Counted from the stretch's first letter, positions 25,930 to 35,202 are shown. The stretch is 64,000 bases of DNA from Palsa-1315 sp038200765 (GCA_038200765.1 JBBRRK010000001.1:13171-77170); one strand, 5' to 3'. The notes: generated by a model not told the origin, from the sequence alone. Translations and numbers: made by a program.

Positions 25930-26717
25930 AGATGAGAGCATCGTAGGGCGCAAAGCCGGCGCGACCGCTTGCTAAACCAGGCGGTCGAAGCGCTTCCTGC
26001 AGTGCTGCACGGTATGTCGATTGACGCGAACGGCGAATCGTCCAGGGAGAGTCGAGGGGCTCACGACGGGCGGCCTCGTGGTGGGCCCTCCACGAGGCGG
26101 CGTGTGTAGCGAGTGCCGTGCGCGGAAAGCGAGCGATCGGACGGTACCCCCCCTCACTCTCCCGCCGCCCATCGCTCCCATCTCCCGAACGAAGGGCAGC
26201 AGGCTGTCGCTCGACCCCTCGGCGAGCCGCTGCATGCGAATGCGTCTCATCCCTTGGCCGCGACTCTTTGTGGCAAGCAATGACCACCCACGCCTTGGGC
26301 TCGATGGCCGGCGCCCTCCGCCCGTTTCGACCCCGCCGACAACCGTCTCGTTGCCCGCACCATCGCACGCACAGTGTGTGCCACCAGGTCCATGCCGTCT
26401 TGTCGCTGCCGATTCTCAGGATGCGGTTCAGGCCGACGCACTCGCCGTGGTCTTTTGTCCGACACCCCACCACATCGCATAGACCCAGCGCCCACGCAGC
26501 GGTCGAGTGTCCGTAACGATGGGGCCGCCGGTAACGGACACGGCGGATTTACTTGCGCCACACCGAGCGAGCGTGCTCGACGTGGCCACGCCGTGGGGCT
26601 CCCGCAGTCCGGGCATCGGAATCCCTCGGGCCACCGCAGCTTCACCGAGTTGTCCCAACAGGCTTCCTCCGTAGAGAACGGGCGGTTGAATTCGGCTGCC
26701 GTTCGCGGGCTCTTCAC
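25930..26717 (-). pseudogene. IS1595-family transposase, decayed
   Basis: The minus strand opens at ATG 26715-26717 with FNRPFSTEEACWDNSVKLRW then PEGFRCPDCGSPTAWPRRAR, the zinc-ribbon N-terminus of IS1595 transposases. The expected core appears in a second frame (LNRILRIGSDKTAWTWWHTL) and the later catalytic part in a third (FACSGS-, LLPFVREMGAMGGGRVRGG-like pieces). Several frameshifts and stops separate them. The element is inactive. A second, independent remnant of the same family lies at 57000-57480. Confidence 0.7.
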
Positions 26718-26932
26718 GGTCCCACCTACATCCTATGGGAGCAGCTCACGTCACGGTAATATCCCTCTGCTATCAACACATAAGAAATCGCTTGCCCCGC
26801 GATACTCCCTTATCTCTCACCCAGTCCAGCCCAACTTGTCTTTTCCTGACGACACAATTACTCCGACGTTCCGACGCCTGCGGTTGCAGCTCAAAAGAGT
26901 GATGTGCTAAATGATGGGCTGGGAGCATACCA

Positions 26933-27346
26933 TTGGCGCACAACGACGAACACGAACAGCACGAGCGAATATTTACGTTGTTTGAGGCTAATCACCTCAT
27001 CCCCCAGCTCAATTCCAAGTTGACATCGATTCAGCAAGCCAAGACTGTCTTGGCCCGCACGAAAGAGGATATCAGGAAGGCCAGCGCACGGGCTAAATAT
27101 GGCGGTGGCAGCACCGTTGGGCACCTGTATATCTCAGGTCTTCAACAAGTCAGTACGAATCTTCAAGCGATTCAGGAACTCGGCATCCTAGTGAAGGACC
27201 TGGATCTCGGCCTCTGTGACTTTCCTCATCTTCGTGACGGCCGAGTGGTCTATCTCTGCTGGAAGCTTGGAGAACAAGAAGTTCGCTGGTGGCATGAAAC
27301 GACCGCTGGCTACAAAGATCGCTGCCCGCTAGAAGGCCTCGCTTGA
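26933..27346 (+). CDS. DUF2203 domain protein
   Basis: 137 residues with a TTG start at 26933 (GGGAG lies 7 bases before it; an in-frame TGA just upstream rules out an earlier start). IFTLFEANHLIPQLNSKLTS is the typical DUF2203 opening, and the C-terminal half has GILVKDLDLGLCDFPHLRDG, VVYLCWKLGEQEVRWWHE, the conserved core of that family. Function unknown. It is followed 34 bases later by a YciI-like gene. Confidence 0.8.
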   Translation: MAHNDEHEQHERIFTLFEANHLIPQLNSKLTSIQQAKTVLARTKEDIRKASARAKYGGGSTVGHLYISGLQQVSTNLQAIQELGILVKDLDLGLCDFPHLRDGRVVYLCWKLGEQEVRWWHETTAGYKDRCPLEGLA

Positions 27347-27380
27347 GGTCGGAATCCTAGCCTCAACCCTCGAGACATTT

Positions 27381-27659
27381 ATGAAATTTGTCATTCTTGG
27401 ATTCGACAGTCCCGACGGAGAAGCCAAGCGAAAAATCTATCGCCCGGCGCATCTCGCCAAAATGGAACCCCTAGATGCGCAAGGCCGGGTCGTACTAGCC
27501 GGTCCGCTCACTGATAAGACTGGGAGTCTTATCGTCATCGAAGCTGACTCGCTGGAAGACGCACAACGGTTTGCTCGCGAAGACCCCTACACCGTTCACG
27601 GTGTATTTGATCGGGTCGAGGTCCACCCATTTACTCAAGTCTTTCCGAAAGAACCCTAG
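27381..27659 (+). CDS. YciI-like protein
   Basis: 92 residues. MKFVILGFDSPDGEAKRKIY, then RPAHLAKMEPLDAQGRVVLA, GPLTD and DPYTVHGVFDRVEVHPF match the YCII-related fold, a small ferredoxin-like domain with a conserved His (RPAHL) and Asp (REDPY) thought to be catalytic or binding residues. Function in the cell is unknown. Stops with TAG; a family 2 MITE begins 23 bases later. Confidence 0.85.
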   Translation: MKFVILGFDSPDGEAKRKIYRPAHLAKMEPLDAQGRVVLAGPLTDKTGSLIVIEADSLEDAQRFAREDPYTVHGVFDRVEVHPFTQVFPKEP

Positions 27660-27681
27660 CCGAAAGCCTGTCGCTCCACTC

Positions 27682-27892
27682 CTAGCCGGCATTATTCAGG
27701 ACCACTTCTGCTGCGATCGCCGATCCGCTGTTACGACGAGCCTTCGGCCGACGGGCTCGCCCCTCGGACCCTCACCGTACTGTTGGGTACAGGCGCCCTT
27801 CCTCTTGGTGCCTATCCCCTGGCCTTCGCGCGTCGGTCTCGCGATGCGGCTCAGCGATTTCGCGACGAACCGTCATGAATCATGCGGGCTAG
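27682..27892 (+). repeat. MITE family 2, full length (copy B)
   Basis: 211 bp flanked by CTAG at each end (27682-27685 and 27889-27892). Left end CTAGCCGGCATTATTCAGGA, right end CGTCATGAATCATGCGGGCT then AG, an imperfect terminal inverted repeat. Interior blocks match copy A and the copy around 45788-46206. Confidence 0.8.
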
Positions 27893-27959
27893 CCATCCCT
27901 CCGTTTGCCCAGGTCTACTTACATTGCCCCTTCAGCCATCGCGCGGTATAGTTACTTGA

Positions 27960-29228
27960 ATGGAACTGTACTGGCGATTGTTTTTTTTACTACCCCGCCC
28001 TTTTCGCCTTTTTCTATGTGGAACCCCTGCGTTCAGCGCCTCCACGAAAACCGTCATCGCCGAGGGGTCAATATGTCATGGCCGATGGCGACACCTTAGC
28101 CGGAGCAGAAGAAAAAGTCCTCCAACGAGCCCAACGCAACGTGGTAGAAAAAACGGGCGTCTATCTCGAAACTACGTTCCACGATATGGAAAAAGAATCT
28201 GGCGGGAGAAGCACGCTAACCAGTTCGCTGGAAATCAGAACGATTGCCGCCGCAATCACGGAAACGGAAACCCTCGAATCCAGGCGCTCCTTCGAGCTGA
28301 GTCGTCCCGTCTTCTTTGTACGCATTCGTGCCACGGTCAATGTCTGGCGGAGGCGGTACGCAGACTTCAATCCGATCAGCAACTCGCGCAACACTTTCGC
28401 CAACTCCAGCAGGAAAATCACCAAATTGCGCTCGCAACTGCAAGAGCTTCGACAGCAGCCGATTGGCGTTCGAATGCTGGCAATCGATCCGAACGGGAAG
28501 CCCGCCTCACACCAACGAGCGCGCGCGATGCCCGAGACTGCTCTCCACACATCGAACCTGCGGGACAAGATCCAGCTCAGCACCGACGCCGCCACCCTTG
28601 ACGATCGCTACGTCGATCCACTCATTGTGCGAGGGCAAACCTATCTCCGACTCGTCTCACTGGCTTTTTCCCAACAGGCTCAGGCCTTGGACTATGCGGA
28701 CTATCTGGAGAAAGCCAAGATTGACTTCAACCGCGCCATCACACTCGACGCCAAGAGTGTATGGGCATAGGTCGGGAAAGGGGATGTACTCATGTGGCTG
28801 AAACAATTGGACAAGGCTGCCTCTACCTACGAGCAGGCTCTTGAGCTCGATTCCTTTGCCGATATCGCTTGCCAACCCTCATCGGTGTATACACGACACA
28901 AGCCCGCCGTCAGGCTAACGCCAAATCTTGGCATCATGATGCTTTGGCCACACTGAAGAAACTTCTCAACGCCGAAACTCCTGAAAGTTGGATCCCCTAT
29001 CAAAAAGAGGCGTATGCTCTGCGGAGCGAAATTTATCTCAAGCTCAATCAGCCAGAACAGGCGATCAAAGATCTGTCCACTATTATTCGGGTCGACCCGA
29101 CCAATGCTGCGGCCCTGGTGACCAGAGCGAAACTTTATCGAGAACGTGTACAGGGTCGGCTCGCCAAAGATGACCTTGAGCGAGCCAGCGTTCTTGGATC
29201 CGTTCCAGCCTGTAAGCAATTGCTGTAA
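27960..29228 (+). pseudogene. Exported TPR protein, decayed
   Basis: The pieces of one gene lie in order in different frames. MELYWRLFFLLPRPFRLFLC looks like a signal sequence (from 27960) up to VIAEG; the frame then shifts in a run of four G's near 28065 into GQYVMADGDTLAGAEEKVLQ and RAQRNVVEKTGVYLETTF. A middle stretch (LAEAVRRLQSDQQLAQHFRQ) is in the first frame again. The C-terminal TPR part runs YLEKAKIDFNRAITLDAKSV, WA, a TAG at 28768-28770, VGKGDVLMWLKQLDKAASTY, then another frameshift near 28865 into LPTLIGVYTTQARRQANAKS and IYLKLNQPEQAIKDLSTIIR. At least three frameshifts and a stop make it non-functional. Confidence 0.7.
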
Positions 29229-29309
29229 CATCGCGCTATAATTGATTTCTTACTAGCGCCTCCTGTACTAGCGAGAATGGCCCTAGCAGCCCAACATCTG
29301 CCGATTGGT

Positions 29310-29339
29310 TTGACAGATCGAATGTGCCAACCTTATAAT
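29310..29339 (+). promoter_or_regulatory. Consensus sigma-70 promoter of the por operon
   Basis: TTGACA at 29310-29315 and TATAAT at 29334-29339 are both exact consensus, separated by 18 bases. It faces the por operon; transcription would start near 29346, about 228 bases before the first gene. Confidence 0.75.
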
Positions 29340-29345
29340 TATAGA

Positions 29346-29573
29346 TACGCCTAAAAATGCAAACGAGATAGGCGCTTTGGGCGGCCTCTTGGCAAAGCTA
29401 GGATCTGAGGGCAAAAGGCCTAAGCCCTTTGATTCAATGGCCCCAAATTTCTCAGCATTGGGCCTTCTGCGAGGTTGCAGGGGGCGAGGAAAAAGCTTAG
29501 AGTGGTAATGGTTGAGATTGTGAGAAAACCTGTGTTTTTCGTTCTTTAACCCCTTGCCGGAGAGTACGCTGTA
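29346..29573 (+). other. Structured leader of the por operon
   Basis: This 228-base non-coding stretch between the promoter and the first por gene contains self-complementary blocks, for example GGCCCCAAATT against the later GGGCC, and AGGCCTAAGCCC. It is followed by CCGGAGAGTACGCTGTA before the ATG. I match it to no known riboswitch. It may be just a long leader, or carry a regulator of the operon. Confidence 0.4.
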
Positions 29574-30203
29574 ATGATTCAGTATCGTGTCCTTCCAGGC
29601 CCGGAACATTTTCTTCCTCCATCGGCTGCCAGCATGGGCATTTGTTTGCCGAACCCTGGGGAGGCTCACATCAACGGCGTGATTGTCCCAGAGGAAAAAG
29701 CCTATGAGGAAGCGGCGAAACAATTCCTCATGGCCAAAGTACCGACTCTTTTCCCTGGCCCCTTAGTTCTGTGGGCCTGGAATGAAAAGGCGGCCAAGAA
29801 GGCCACGGCCATTCGCCACTTATACAACACGCTCAAGGAATGCGTACAACCCGGGCAAACGCCCATGCTGATCCCGATGCCGGACTACCGCCCTAAATAC
29901 CCAAAAATCAATCCTGAAGTTGAGATCAATCCCAACCACCCAAATCTGACCATCTGGCATAATAAGATTGATTGCTGCATGTTCATTGGTGTCCACTGCC
30001 ATCAAGCGAATTTGTCGCTCAAAATCATTCGGGGTGGCACATCCTGCTACACGATTGCCATGTGTGCTCAAGCTGGCCATGAAGATGCGATGCTCTCATT
30101 CCGCGACGCATCGGTTGAAAAAATCATGAAACTGGCCGATGCCGTGAAAAGATTAAAAGGGACGGTTAACCCACGGCTGACGTCAGCCAAAAACGGAGTC
30201 TGA
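29574..30203 (+). CDS. porE: 2-oxoacid:ferredoxin oxidoreductase fifth (epsilon) subunit, CODH-beta-like
   Basis: 209 residues from ATG at 29574. It belongs to the group annotated as carbon monoxide dehydrogenase beta-like, found only as an extra subunit of five-subunit pyruvate or 2-oxoglutarate:ferredoxin oxidoreductases in reverse-TCA organisms. The sequence has PNPGEAHINGVIVPEEKAYE, FPGPLVLWAWNEKAAKKATA, IWHNKIDCCMFIGVHCHQAN and TSCYTIAMCAQAGHEDAM. Several Cys and His residues (DCC, GVHCHQAN) could bind metal or help electron transfer, but the role is not established. It is first in the operon and is preceded by the consensus promoter and leader. Confidence 0.8.
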   Translation: MIQYRVLPGPEHFLPPSAASMGICLPNPGEAHINGVIVPEEKAYEEAAKQFLMAKVPTLFPGPLVLWAWNEKAAKKATAIRHLYNTLKECVQPGQTPMLIPMPDYRPKYPKINPEVEINPNHPNLTIWHNKIDCCMFIGVHCHQANLSLKIIRGGTSCYTIAMCAQAGHEDAMLSFRDASVEKIMKLADAVKRLKGTVNPRLTSAKNGV

Positions 30204-30253
30204 AGCTAATCCACGCAGCTTGACGTTCTAAGACAGTGAAAGGAGACTGAACC

Positions 30254-31465
30254 ATGGCAGACACACACTCAGTCATTGGTACCAAGAATAAAAAAGGGCA
30301 GACCTTTACCGACACCTGGAAGATGATGAACGAGGCGCCGCGCACGCCGTCGTTCTATACAGGCAGTGAGGTCATCAAGGAAGCACTCCGGCGAGCCAGC
30401 TGCGACGTAATGATCGCATACCCGATTACACCGCAGAGCGAAGCAGCCGCCTTAATCGGTGAGCTCTTTGCCGAAGGTTACATCGGCGACTATTTCCGTG
30501 GCGAGAGTGAATTCGCCGTCATGTCGCAATGTGCGGGAGCGGCCTTCGGCGGAGCACGCGTGTTTACGACGACCGCGGGACCCGGCACAATGCGCGCAAT
30601 GGAGAACTTCCCGATGTGGTCCGGCGCACGGTTGCCGATTCAGATGATCGTCACCTGCCGCGGCATCAACTCGCCGCTGTCGATTCAGCCTGACACGCTT
30701 GAGATCGCCTACCTTCTGAATACCGGCATGCTCGTCTGGCATGCGGAAACCGCACAGGACTTCTTCGATTGGATCCTTAAAGGCTACATGGTGTCGGAAG
30801 AGCCTGATGTGCACCTCCCCTTGGCGCTGTGCTGCGACGGGTTCTTCGTGACGCACACCAAGGACGTCGTCAATCTTACCCCGGCAGACATGTGTCTTCC
30901 ACCCTACGACCCCTACCGCTCGCCCGTTCCCTGCATGGACATGGAGTGTCCGCCGGTCCGGATGATGCGTGATCCATTCGTCATGAAAAGTAACTACATC
31001 AGCTATGCCACCCACGCTTCCTGGCAACAAGAAGTTTGGGCGGCAGTGGAGCGGTCTCGCAAACACACAATCAAATGGATAAACGGGTTGATCGAGACAG
31101 AAAATACCGACGCTGAGATCCTCATCGTCGCTTCGGGTACGGCGGTGTCGCAGGGTCGTGAGGCCATCCGGCTCCTTGAAGACGAAGGCATCCGTTGCGG
31201 TCTGGTAAAAATCAAGTCCTTGCGGCCCTGGCCAGGCGAGGAAATCCGTGAAGCCACGAAAAATGCCAAACACATTATCGTCCCAGAATTTAATGTAACT
31301 GGGTGGCTGGCAAAGGAAATTAGGGCCACCATCCCGAATAGCGAACGTGTGAACGCCGGCCCGCGCGTCTGCGGAGGCATGACGATGCCGCCGGAAATTA
31401 TTGTCTCAGAGATCAAGAACCTGCTCGGCATGCGCACTATGTCGTTGGCCGGTCGCGGTGGTTGA
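30254..31465 (+). CDS. porA: Pyruvate/2-oxoacid:ferredoxin oxidoreductase alpha subunit
   Basis: 403 residues, ribosome-binding site AAAGGAGACTGAACC. With the beta subunit it forms the core that decarboxylates or, in reverse, synthesises the 2-oxoacid. Motifs: TGSEVIKEALRRASCDVMIA, YPITPQSE (alpha-subunit pyrimidine-side motif), GESEFAVMSQCAGAAFGGAR, FTTTAGPGTMRAMENFPMW and the C-terminal EILIVASGTAVSQGREAIRL, VKIKSLRPWPGEEI. The three flanking por genes and the gene order make the complex assignment firm; pyruvate rather than 2-oxoglutarate as substrate is inferred. Confidence 0.88.
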   Translation: MADTHSVIGTKNKKGQTFTDTWKMMNEAPRTPSFYTGSEVIKEALRRASCDVMIAYPITPQSEAAALIGELFAEGYIGDYFRGESEFAVMSQCAGAAFGGARVFTTTAGPGTMRAMENFPMWSGARLPIQMIVTCRGINSPLSIQPDTLEIAYLLNTGMLVWHAETAQDFFDWILKGYMVSEEPDVHLPLALCCDGFFVTHTKDVVNLTPADMCLPPYDPYRSPVPCMDMECPPVRMMRDPFVMKSNYISYATHASWQQEVWAAVERSRKHTIKWINGLIETENTDAEILIVASGTAVSQGREAIRLLEDEGIRCGLVKIKSLRPWPGEEIREATKNAKHIIVPEFNVTGWLAKEIRATIPNSERVNAGPRVCGGMTMPPEIIVSEIKNLLGMRTMSLAGRGG

Positions 31466-31524
31466 TCGCATCTAGCAGCAAGAACAGAATAACTTGAATA
31501 AGACGCACCACTGAGGAGGCCAAC

Positions 31525-32430
31525 ATGAGCAAGGAACGTATAAAGATTTCTGAAGACCTGTATGACATCATGCCGTCTGACTACCAAGACTTGGTCAAGA
31601 GCGCAACCTACGGCAAAGAAGACCGAGGCTGGAAGGATATTGGCAACAGCAAGGAACTGATCGAACAGCACTCCCTCTGCGCCGGCTGCCCAGAATCCAT
31701 GGCCTTCCGCTACATCCTGGCCTCATTGCCGAACCCTGAAGACACTGTCATGGTCGGCTCCACCGGCTGCACCAGCCTGGTGTTCCCCATGGTGGCCGTA
31801 CACAACATTCACTCCCTCTTCGGTAACCAAAACGCCATTGCCTCAGGCTTAAAGCGCGCCTTGAGCGTCCGCTTCCCAGGCCGGACTAAAGACGTGGTCG
31901 TGCTCGCCGGTGACGGCGCCACCGTCGATATCGGCCTCGACATGACGCTCCAAGCCTGGTTCCGCCAAGAGAAGTTCACCACGATTTGCTTCGATAACGA
32001 ACTGTACGCCAATACCGGTGGCCAGGAGAGCGGCCTGATGCAGAAGGGATTCGTCGCCAAGATGGCGCCAGTCGGGAAACTCTTCGACAAGGTCCGTCTG
32101 CCGGAAATCGCTCGTGAGTCAGGCTGCCATTACGTGGTTCAATGCACCGTCAGCAAGCCATCCCTCGTTGAGAAGGTGGTTAGGAACGCAGTCATGATCG
32201 CACGCGAAATCGGCCCGACCTACCTCCAGCTCTACACACCTTGTATTCTCGAAATCGGGAAGAACAGCATGGAAGGGCTTCAGGAAATGCGGGACTCTGA
32301 AAAACCGACCGAGCGGTTCGCCTACAAAGAGTACATCAGCGAGCCGGCCAAACAGCTCCTGGCAGAAATGTCCGCCAAGGACAAAGAAAAGAAGGCGGCT
32401 GCGAAACAGCTCGCCTCACAGGGAGCCTAA
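31525..32430 (+). CDS. porB: Pyruvate/2-oxoacid:ferredoxin oxidoreductase beta subunit (TPP-binding)
   Basis: 301 residues, ribosome-binding site GAGGAGG. The thiamine diphosphate site is visible: CAGCPESMAFRYILASL, then GDGATVDIGLDMTLQAWFRQ and ICFDNELYANTGGQESGL. Four conserved Cys (including CAGC and GCTSL) fit the iron-sulfur binding seen in PFOR beta subunits. The C-terminal residues are lysine-rich. Same-strand operon with porA 59 bases upstream and porG 24 bases downstream. Confidence 0.9.
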   Translation: MSKERIKISEDLYDIMPSDYQDLVKSATYGKEDRGWKDIGNSKELIEQHSLCAGCPESMAFRYILASLPNPEDTVMVGSTGCTSLVFPMVAVHNIHSLFGNQNAIASGLKRALSVRFPGRTKDVVVLAGDGATVDIGLDMTLQAWFRQEKFTTICFDNELYANTGGQESGLMQKGFVAKMAPVGKLFDKVRLPEIARESGCHYVVQCTVSKPSLVEKVVRNAVMIAREIGPTYLQLYTPCILEIGKNSMEGLQEMRDSEKPTERFAYKEYISEPAKQLLAEMSAKDKEKKAAAKQLASQGA

Positions 32431-32454
32431 TCCGATTCTGAAGGAGAGACGATC

Positions 32455-33162
32455 ATGATCAAGAAAAGACTCAACATCAGAATGTCGGGATTAGGAGGGC
32501 AGGGCGCTGTCACTGCCGCGCATGTTCTGGCCATGGCAGCCAACCGCGACGGCAAATTTTCGATCTCCAATCCCTTCTTCGGCGCCGAGAAACGCATGGC
32601 GCCCGCGGAGAGCTATTGCCGAATCGGCATCGAACGGATCTACGACCGTGGCGAGTTAGTATTTCCCGACGTCATTCAGGTCTTCCATCCCCAGGTCATC
32701 ACCATGGGAAAGAGCTATACCATGCCCTTCTACTCCGGCGTGAAAGAAGGTGGCCTTGTCGTCATCAACTCTGACCAGGAGCTTTTGTCTGCAGACGACA
32801 TTGAACGTCTTAGGGACTTGAACGTGAAAGTATTTTATATTGCAGGAACCGAACTTGCGATTGAAGTGGCCGGCACCGAGTTATCGACGAATATGTCGAT
32901 GATCGGATCGGTAGCAGGGATCACCAAATGCGTCTCAATGGAATCCCTTGACGGCGCTTTGCAGGAACGATTCGGAAAGAAGTTCGTCGCCTCTGGCGGA
33001 ACCGCCTCCTTAGATGAAGCGATCAAGAAGAAATTCGCCAAAAAAGAAATGTTGCTGGCCAAGAACTTGGCAACCGTGCAGGCAGCCTATGTCATCGCCA
33101 GTGAGTGGGCTGAGAAGAATCAGTATGAGCTGCGAGTCGGCAATCCTGCTGTTGCGGCTTAA
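32455..33162 (+). CDS. porG: Pyruvate/2-oxoacid:ferredoxin oxidoreductase gamma subunit
   Basis: 235 residues, ribosome-binding site AAGGAGAGACG. The N-terminal IRMSGLGGQGAVTAAHVLAM and KRMAPAESYCRIGIERIYDR are gamma-subunit signatures; VSNPVLV-like regions and the helical C-terminus follow. The gamma subunit interacts with ferredoxin and the alpha/beta core. Fourth gene of the operon. Confidence 0.88.
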   Translation: MIKKRLNIRMSGLGGQGAVTAAHVLAMAANRDGKFSISNPFFGAEKRMAPAESYCRIGIERIYDRGELVFPDVIQVFHPQVITMGKSYTMPFYSGVKEGGLVVINSDQELLSADDIERLRDLNVKVFYIAGTELAIEVAGTELSTNMSMIGSVAGITKCVSMESLDGALQERFGKKFVASGGTASLDEAIKKKFAKKEMLLAKNLATVQAAYVIASEWAEKNQYELRVGNPAVAA

Positions 33163-33185
33163 CGAGAGAGAAGGAACCAGCTCGC

Positions 33186-33464
33186 ATGTATAACGTAGCC
33201 CAAGTCATCGACGAAAAATGCGTGGCCAAAAAAGGATGCCGACTCTGCATCATGTATTGCCCTGAGGCCAACACCCTTGATCTCAATCCGACCAAGATGG
33301 TGGCCGAAGTGATCATCGACCGCTGTAAGGGCTGTGAACTCTGCGTAATCGTCTGCGACGCGGCCAAGCACAATGCCATCACCATGCAGGCCGTCAGTGC
33401 CACTGGACAACTAATGTCCAATAAAGGTGAGTCTGCCGCACTGGGGCAGGCCTACCAAGGATAA
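33186..33464 (+). CDS. porD: Pyruvate/2-oxoacid:ferredoxin oxidoreductase delta subunit (2[4Fe-4S] ferredoxin)
   Basis: 92 residues. Two iron-sulfur motifs: CVAKKGCRLCIMYCPEA (Cx5Cx2Cx3C variant, one unusual long first spacer) and CKGCELCVIVCD (Cx2Cx2Cx3C). It passes electrons between the catalytic core and external ferredoxin. The last gene of the por operon; a strong terminator follows 30 bases after its stop. Confidence 0.88.
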   Translation: MYNVAQVIDEKCVAKKGCRLCIMYCPEANTLDLNPTKMVAEVIIDRCKGCELCVIVCDAAKHNAITMQAVSATGQLMSNKGESAALGQAYQG

Positions 33465-33495
33465 CCATTTTTTATAGCGGGTCTCCCGCGCAAGA

Positions 33496-33525
33496 CCCCA
33501 TGGCGCCTGCGCTATGGGGTTTTTT
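33496..33525 (+). terminator. Rho-independent terminator of the por operon
   Basis: CCCCATGGCGC pairs with GCGCTATGGGG across a CT loop (one mismatch), followed by TTTTTT. Confidence 0.88.
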
Positions 33526-33549
33526 GTTGGTTACGCTGTGGAGGAATAG

Positions 33550-33819
33550 ATGGAAACTGAAGATAACGTCATCGATGAGCTCCTTCAAGATATTTCTGCC
33601 CTGATCCACAAATATCCAAAAGTCCTTGAGCGGCGTGCAGCCGAAATCCACGCCAGTGGGAAAGACCCAGATTTGGCACAGACACTTGTTAAAGCTGCCG
33701 ACACTATGCGTGACAGTGGAAATCTCTATCTGACCTGGGCGAAGCACTACGCATCCGTTGCGGCAGGCAGGACTGACGCGACCTCGAATGAGGACGAAAC
33801 GGAAGATTTCGATGTCTAA
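33550..33819 (+). CDS. Small hypothetical protein (89 aa)
   Basis: ATG at 33550 with GTGGAGGAATAG just upstream. METEDNVIDELLQDISALIH and KYPKVLERRAAEIHASGKDP then AQTLVKAADTMRDSGNLYLT are helical; the C-terminus is very acidic (DETEDFDV). No membrane segment or known domain. Its place between the por terminator and a tRNA gene suggests a stand-alone transcript. Confidence 0.6.
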   Translation: METEDNVIDELLQDISALIHKYPKVLERRAAEIHASGKDPDLAQTLVKAADTMRDSGNLYLTWAKHYASVAAGRTDATSNEDETEDFDV

Positions 33820-33918
33820 GCGACAGCGGCGAGTCTCTCGATTGCCCTGATAGAAAAAAATCTCCCCCCAACAGAAATCTTTTGCTAGAATACGCCGCCT
33901 GACCACGTATTATCTTGT

Positions 33919-33993
33919 TCCCCGGTAGCTCAGTGGTAGAGCAGCCGGCTGTTAACCGGCTGGTCGCAGGTTCGACTCCTGCCCGGGGAGCCA
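33919..33993 (+). tRNA. tRNA-Asn (GTT)
   Basis: 75 bases including an encoded CCA. The acceptor stem TCCCCGG pairs with CCGGGGA; the anticodon loop reads CTGTTAA with anticodon GTT; the T arm has GGTTCGACTCC. A TGCTAGAAT extended -10 box at 33884-33891 lies about 28 bases before the gene. Confidence 0.95.
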
Positions 33994-34002
33994 ATCCAGA
34001 CG

Positions 34003-34042
34003 AAAAGGGGCACTTCACTCTGTGAAGTGCCCCTTTTATTTT
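34003..34042 (+). terminator. Rho-independent terminator after tRNA-Asn
   Basis: GGGGCACTTCAC pairs perfectly with GTGAAGTGCCCC across a 3-base loop, flanked by AAAA and followed by TTTTATTTT, so it could work in both directions. Confidence 0.9.
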
Positions 34043-34185
34043 CTCCCGCCATTGAAACAAGAGTTACTTCCTCCTGTTCAGCTATCGGCGGATCTGGCAG
34101 CCATGGCTGAAATTCAAGGAAACCCCCTCCCTTCAATTTGTCACATCCAGGCAATTCATACTGCGAAGCTATTGATTTTTTCTGT

Positions 34186-35184
34186 ATGATGGTCTCCATG
34201 GTACCAAACGGTCGAGAATATACACCGGCGGCCTTGTTCAGAAATCCACATCTCATGACCATTGTCCCAGGCTACTGGCCTCGCGGACGACTTCTTGCCG
34301 GAGTACCGACCGAGTCGCGCCTCTTCACCACCGAGCCGCATACTCAGTTACTCGGCTACTGCCACTGGCAGACAACCCGCACAGCATGCCAAACCTTGAT
34401 ACTCGTGCATGGGCTTGAAGGCTCCAGCGAGTCCCACTATATGCACGGCATCGCAGCGAAAGCCTATCGCGCAGGATTCAACATCATCCGAATGAACCAA
34501 CGGACCTGTGGCGGGACCGAGCATCTGACACCGACGCTCTATAACAGTGGCTTAAGTCAGGACTATCAATCCATTGTCGATGAATTGGCGCACGTGGATG
34601 GACTCAATCGTATCTGGCTTGTCGGCTATTCGATGGGAGGGAATCTTATCCTGAAAGCAGCCGGGGAAGCCGGCTCGTCAGAAGCAGCGTTGGTCGGCGC
34701 AATCGCAGTCTGCCCGAATATCGACCCTCCGAAATGTGTCGAGGCCTTGGAGCAGCCACACAACTGGATTTACCACAGACATTTTCTTGTGAAACTGAAG
34801 GCGCGATTGCGACGAAAGGCTGCGCTCCTCCCCGGCAAGTGGGATCTCACGGAGCTCGACGGCGTTGCCAGGATGAGCGAATTTGACGGCCGCTACACAG
34901 CCCCCGACGGAGGGTATGCCAGCGGAGCCGACTACTACAATCGCGTAGGGGCATGCCTTGTGCTCGATTCCATCACCGTCCCCACGCTCATCATCACGGC
35001 TCAAGATGATCCCTTCATACCTTACTCCATGTTTACGGTGCCGACGATTCAGCGCCACCCGATGATTCAGGTGATCGCGCCTCGCCACGGAGGACATTGC
35101 GGATTCTTGCAATGGGCTCGCAACAGGGAAGACTCTTTCTGGGCGGAAAATCGGATTATGGACTTCTTGCAAAAACGAAGGTGA
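34186..35184 (+). CDS. YheT-like alpha/beta hydrolase
   Basis: About 332 residues from ATG at 34186; ATG at 34198 is equally possible, and a TTG at 34138 keeps the frame open. It belongs to the YheT/ABHD group: FRNPHLMTIVPGYWPR near the start, LILVHGLEGSSESHYMHGIA, FNIIRMNQRTCGGTEHL, nucleophile VGYSMGGNLILKAAG, acid in IITAQDDPFIPY, and HGGHCGFL with the catalytic His. No signal peptide. Members are thought to be esterases or lipases. It is convergent with the proteasome operon, with an R3 repeat between. Confidence 0.85.
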   Translation: MMVSMVPNGREYTPAALFRNPHLMTIVPGYWPRGRLLAGVPTESRLFTTEPHTQLLGYCHWQTTRTACQTLILVHGLEGSSESHYMHGIAAKAYRAGFNIIRMNQRTCGGTEHLTPTLYNSGLSQDYQSIVDELAHVDGLNRIWLVGYSMGGNLILKAAGEAGSSEAALVGAIAVCPNIDPPKCVEALEQPHNWIYHRHFLVKLKARLRRKAALLPGKWDLTELDGVARMSEFDGRYTAPDGGYASGADYYNRVGACLVLDSITVPTLIITAQDDPFIPYSMFTVPTIQRHPMIQVIAPRHGGHCGFLQWARNREDSFWAENRIMDFLQKRR

Positions 35185-35202
35185 AAAGCAGCAGAGACCC
35201 TT

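Noticed and set aside
25860..26900. Plus-strand ORFs (132-178 codons) in the IS1595 region
   Set aside because: Arg/Pro-rich products opposite the transposase fragments; the recognisable residues are all on the minus strand.
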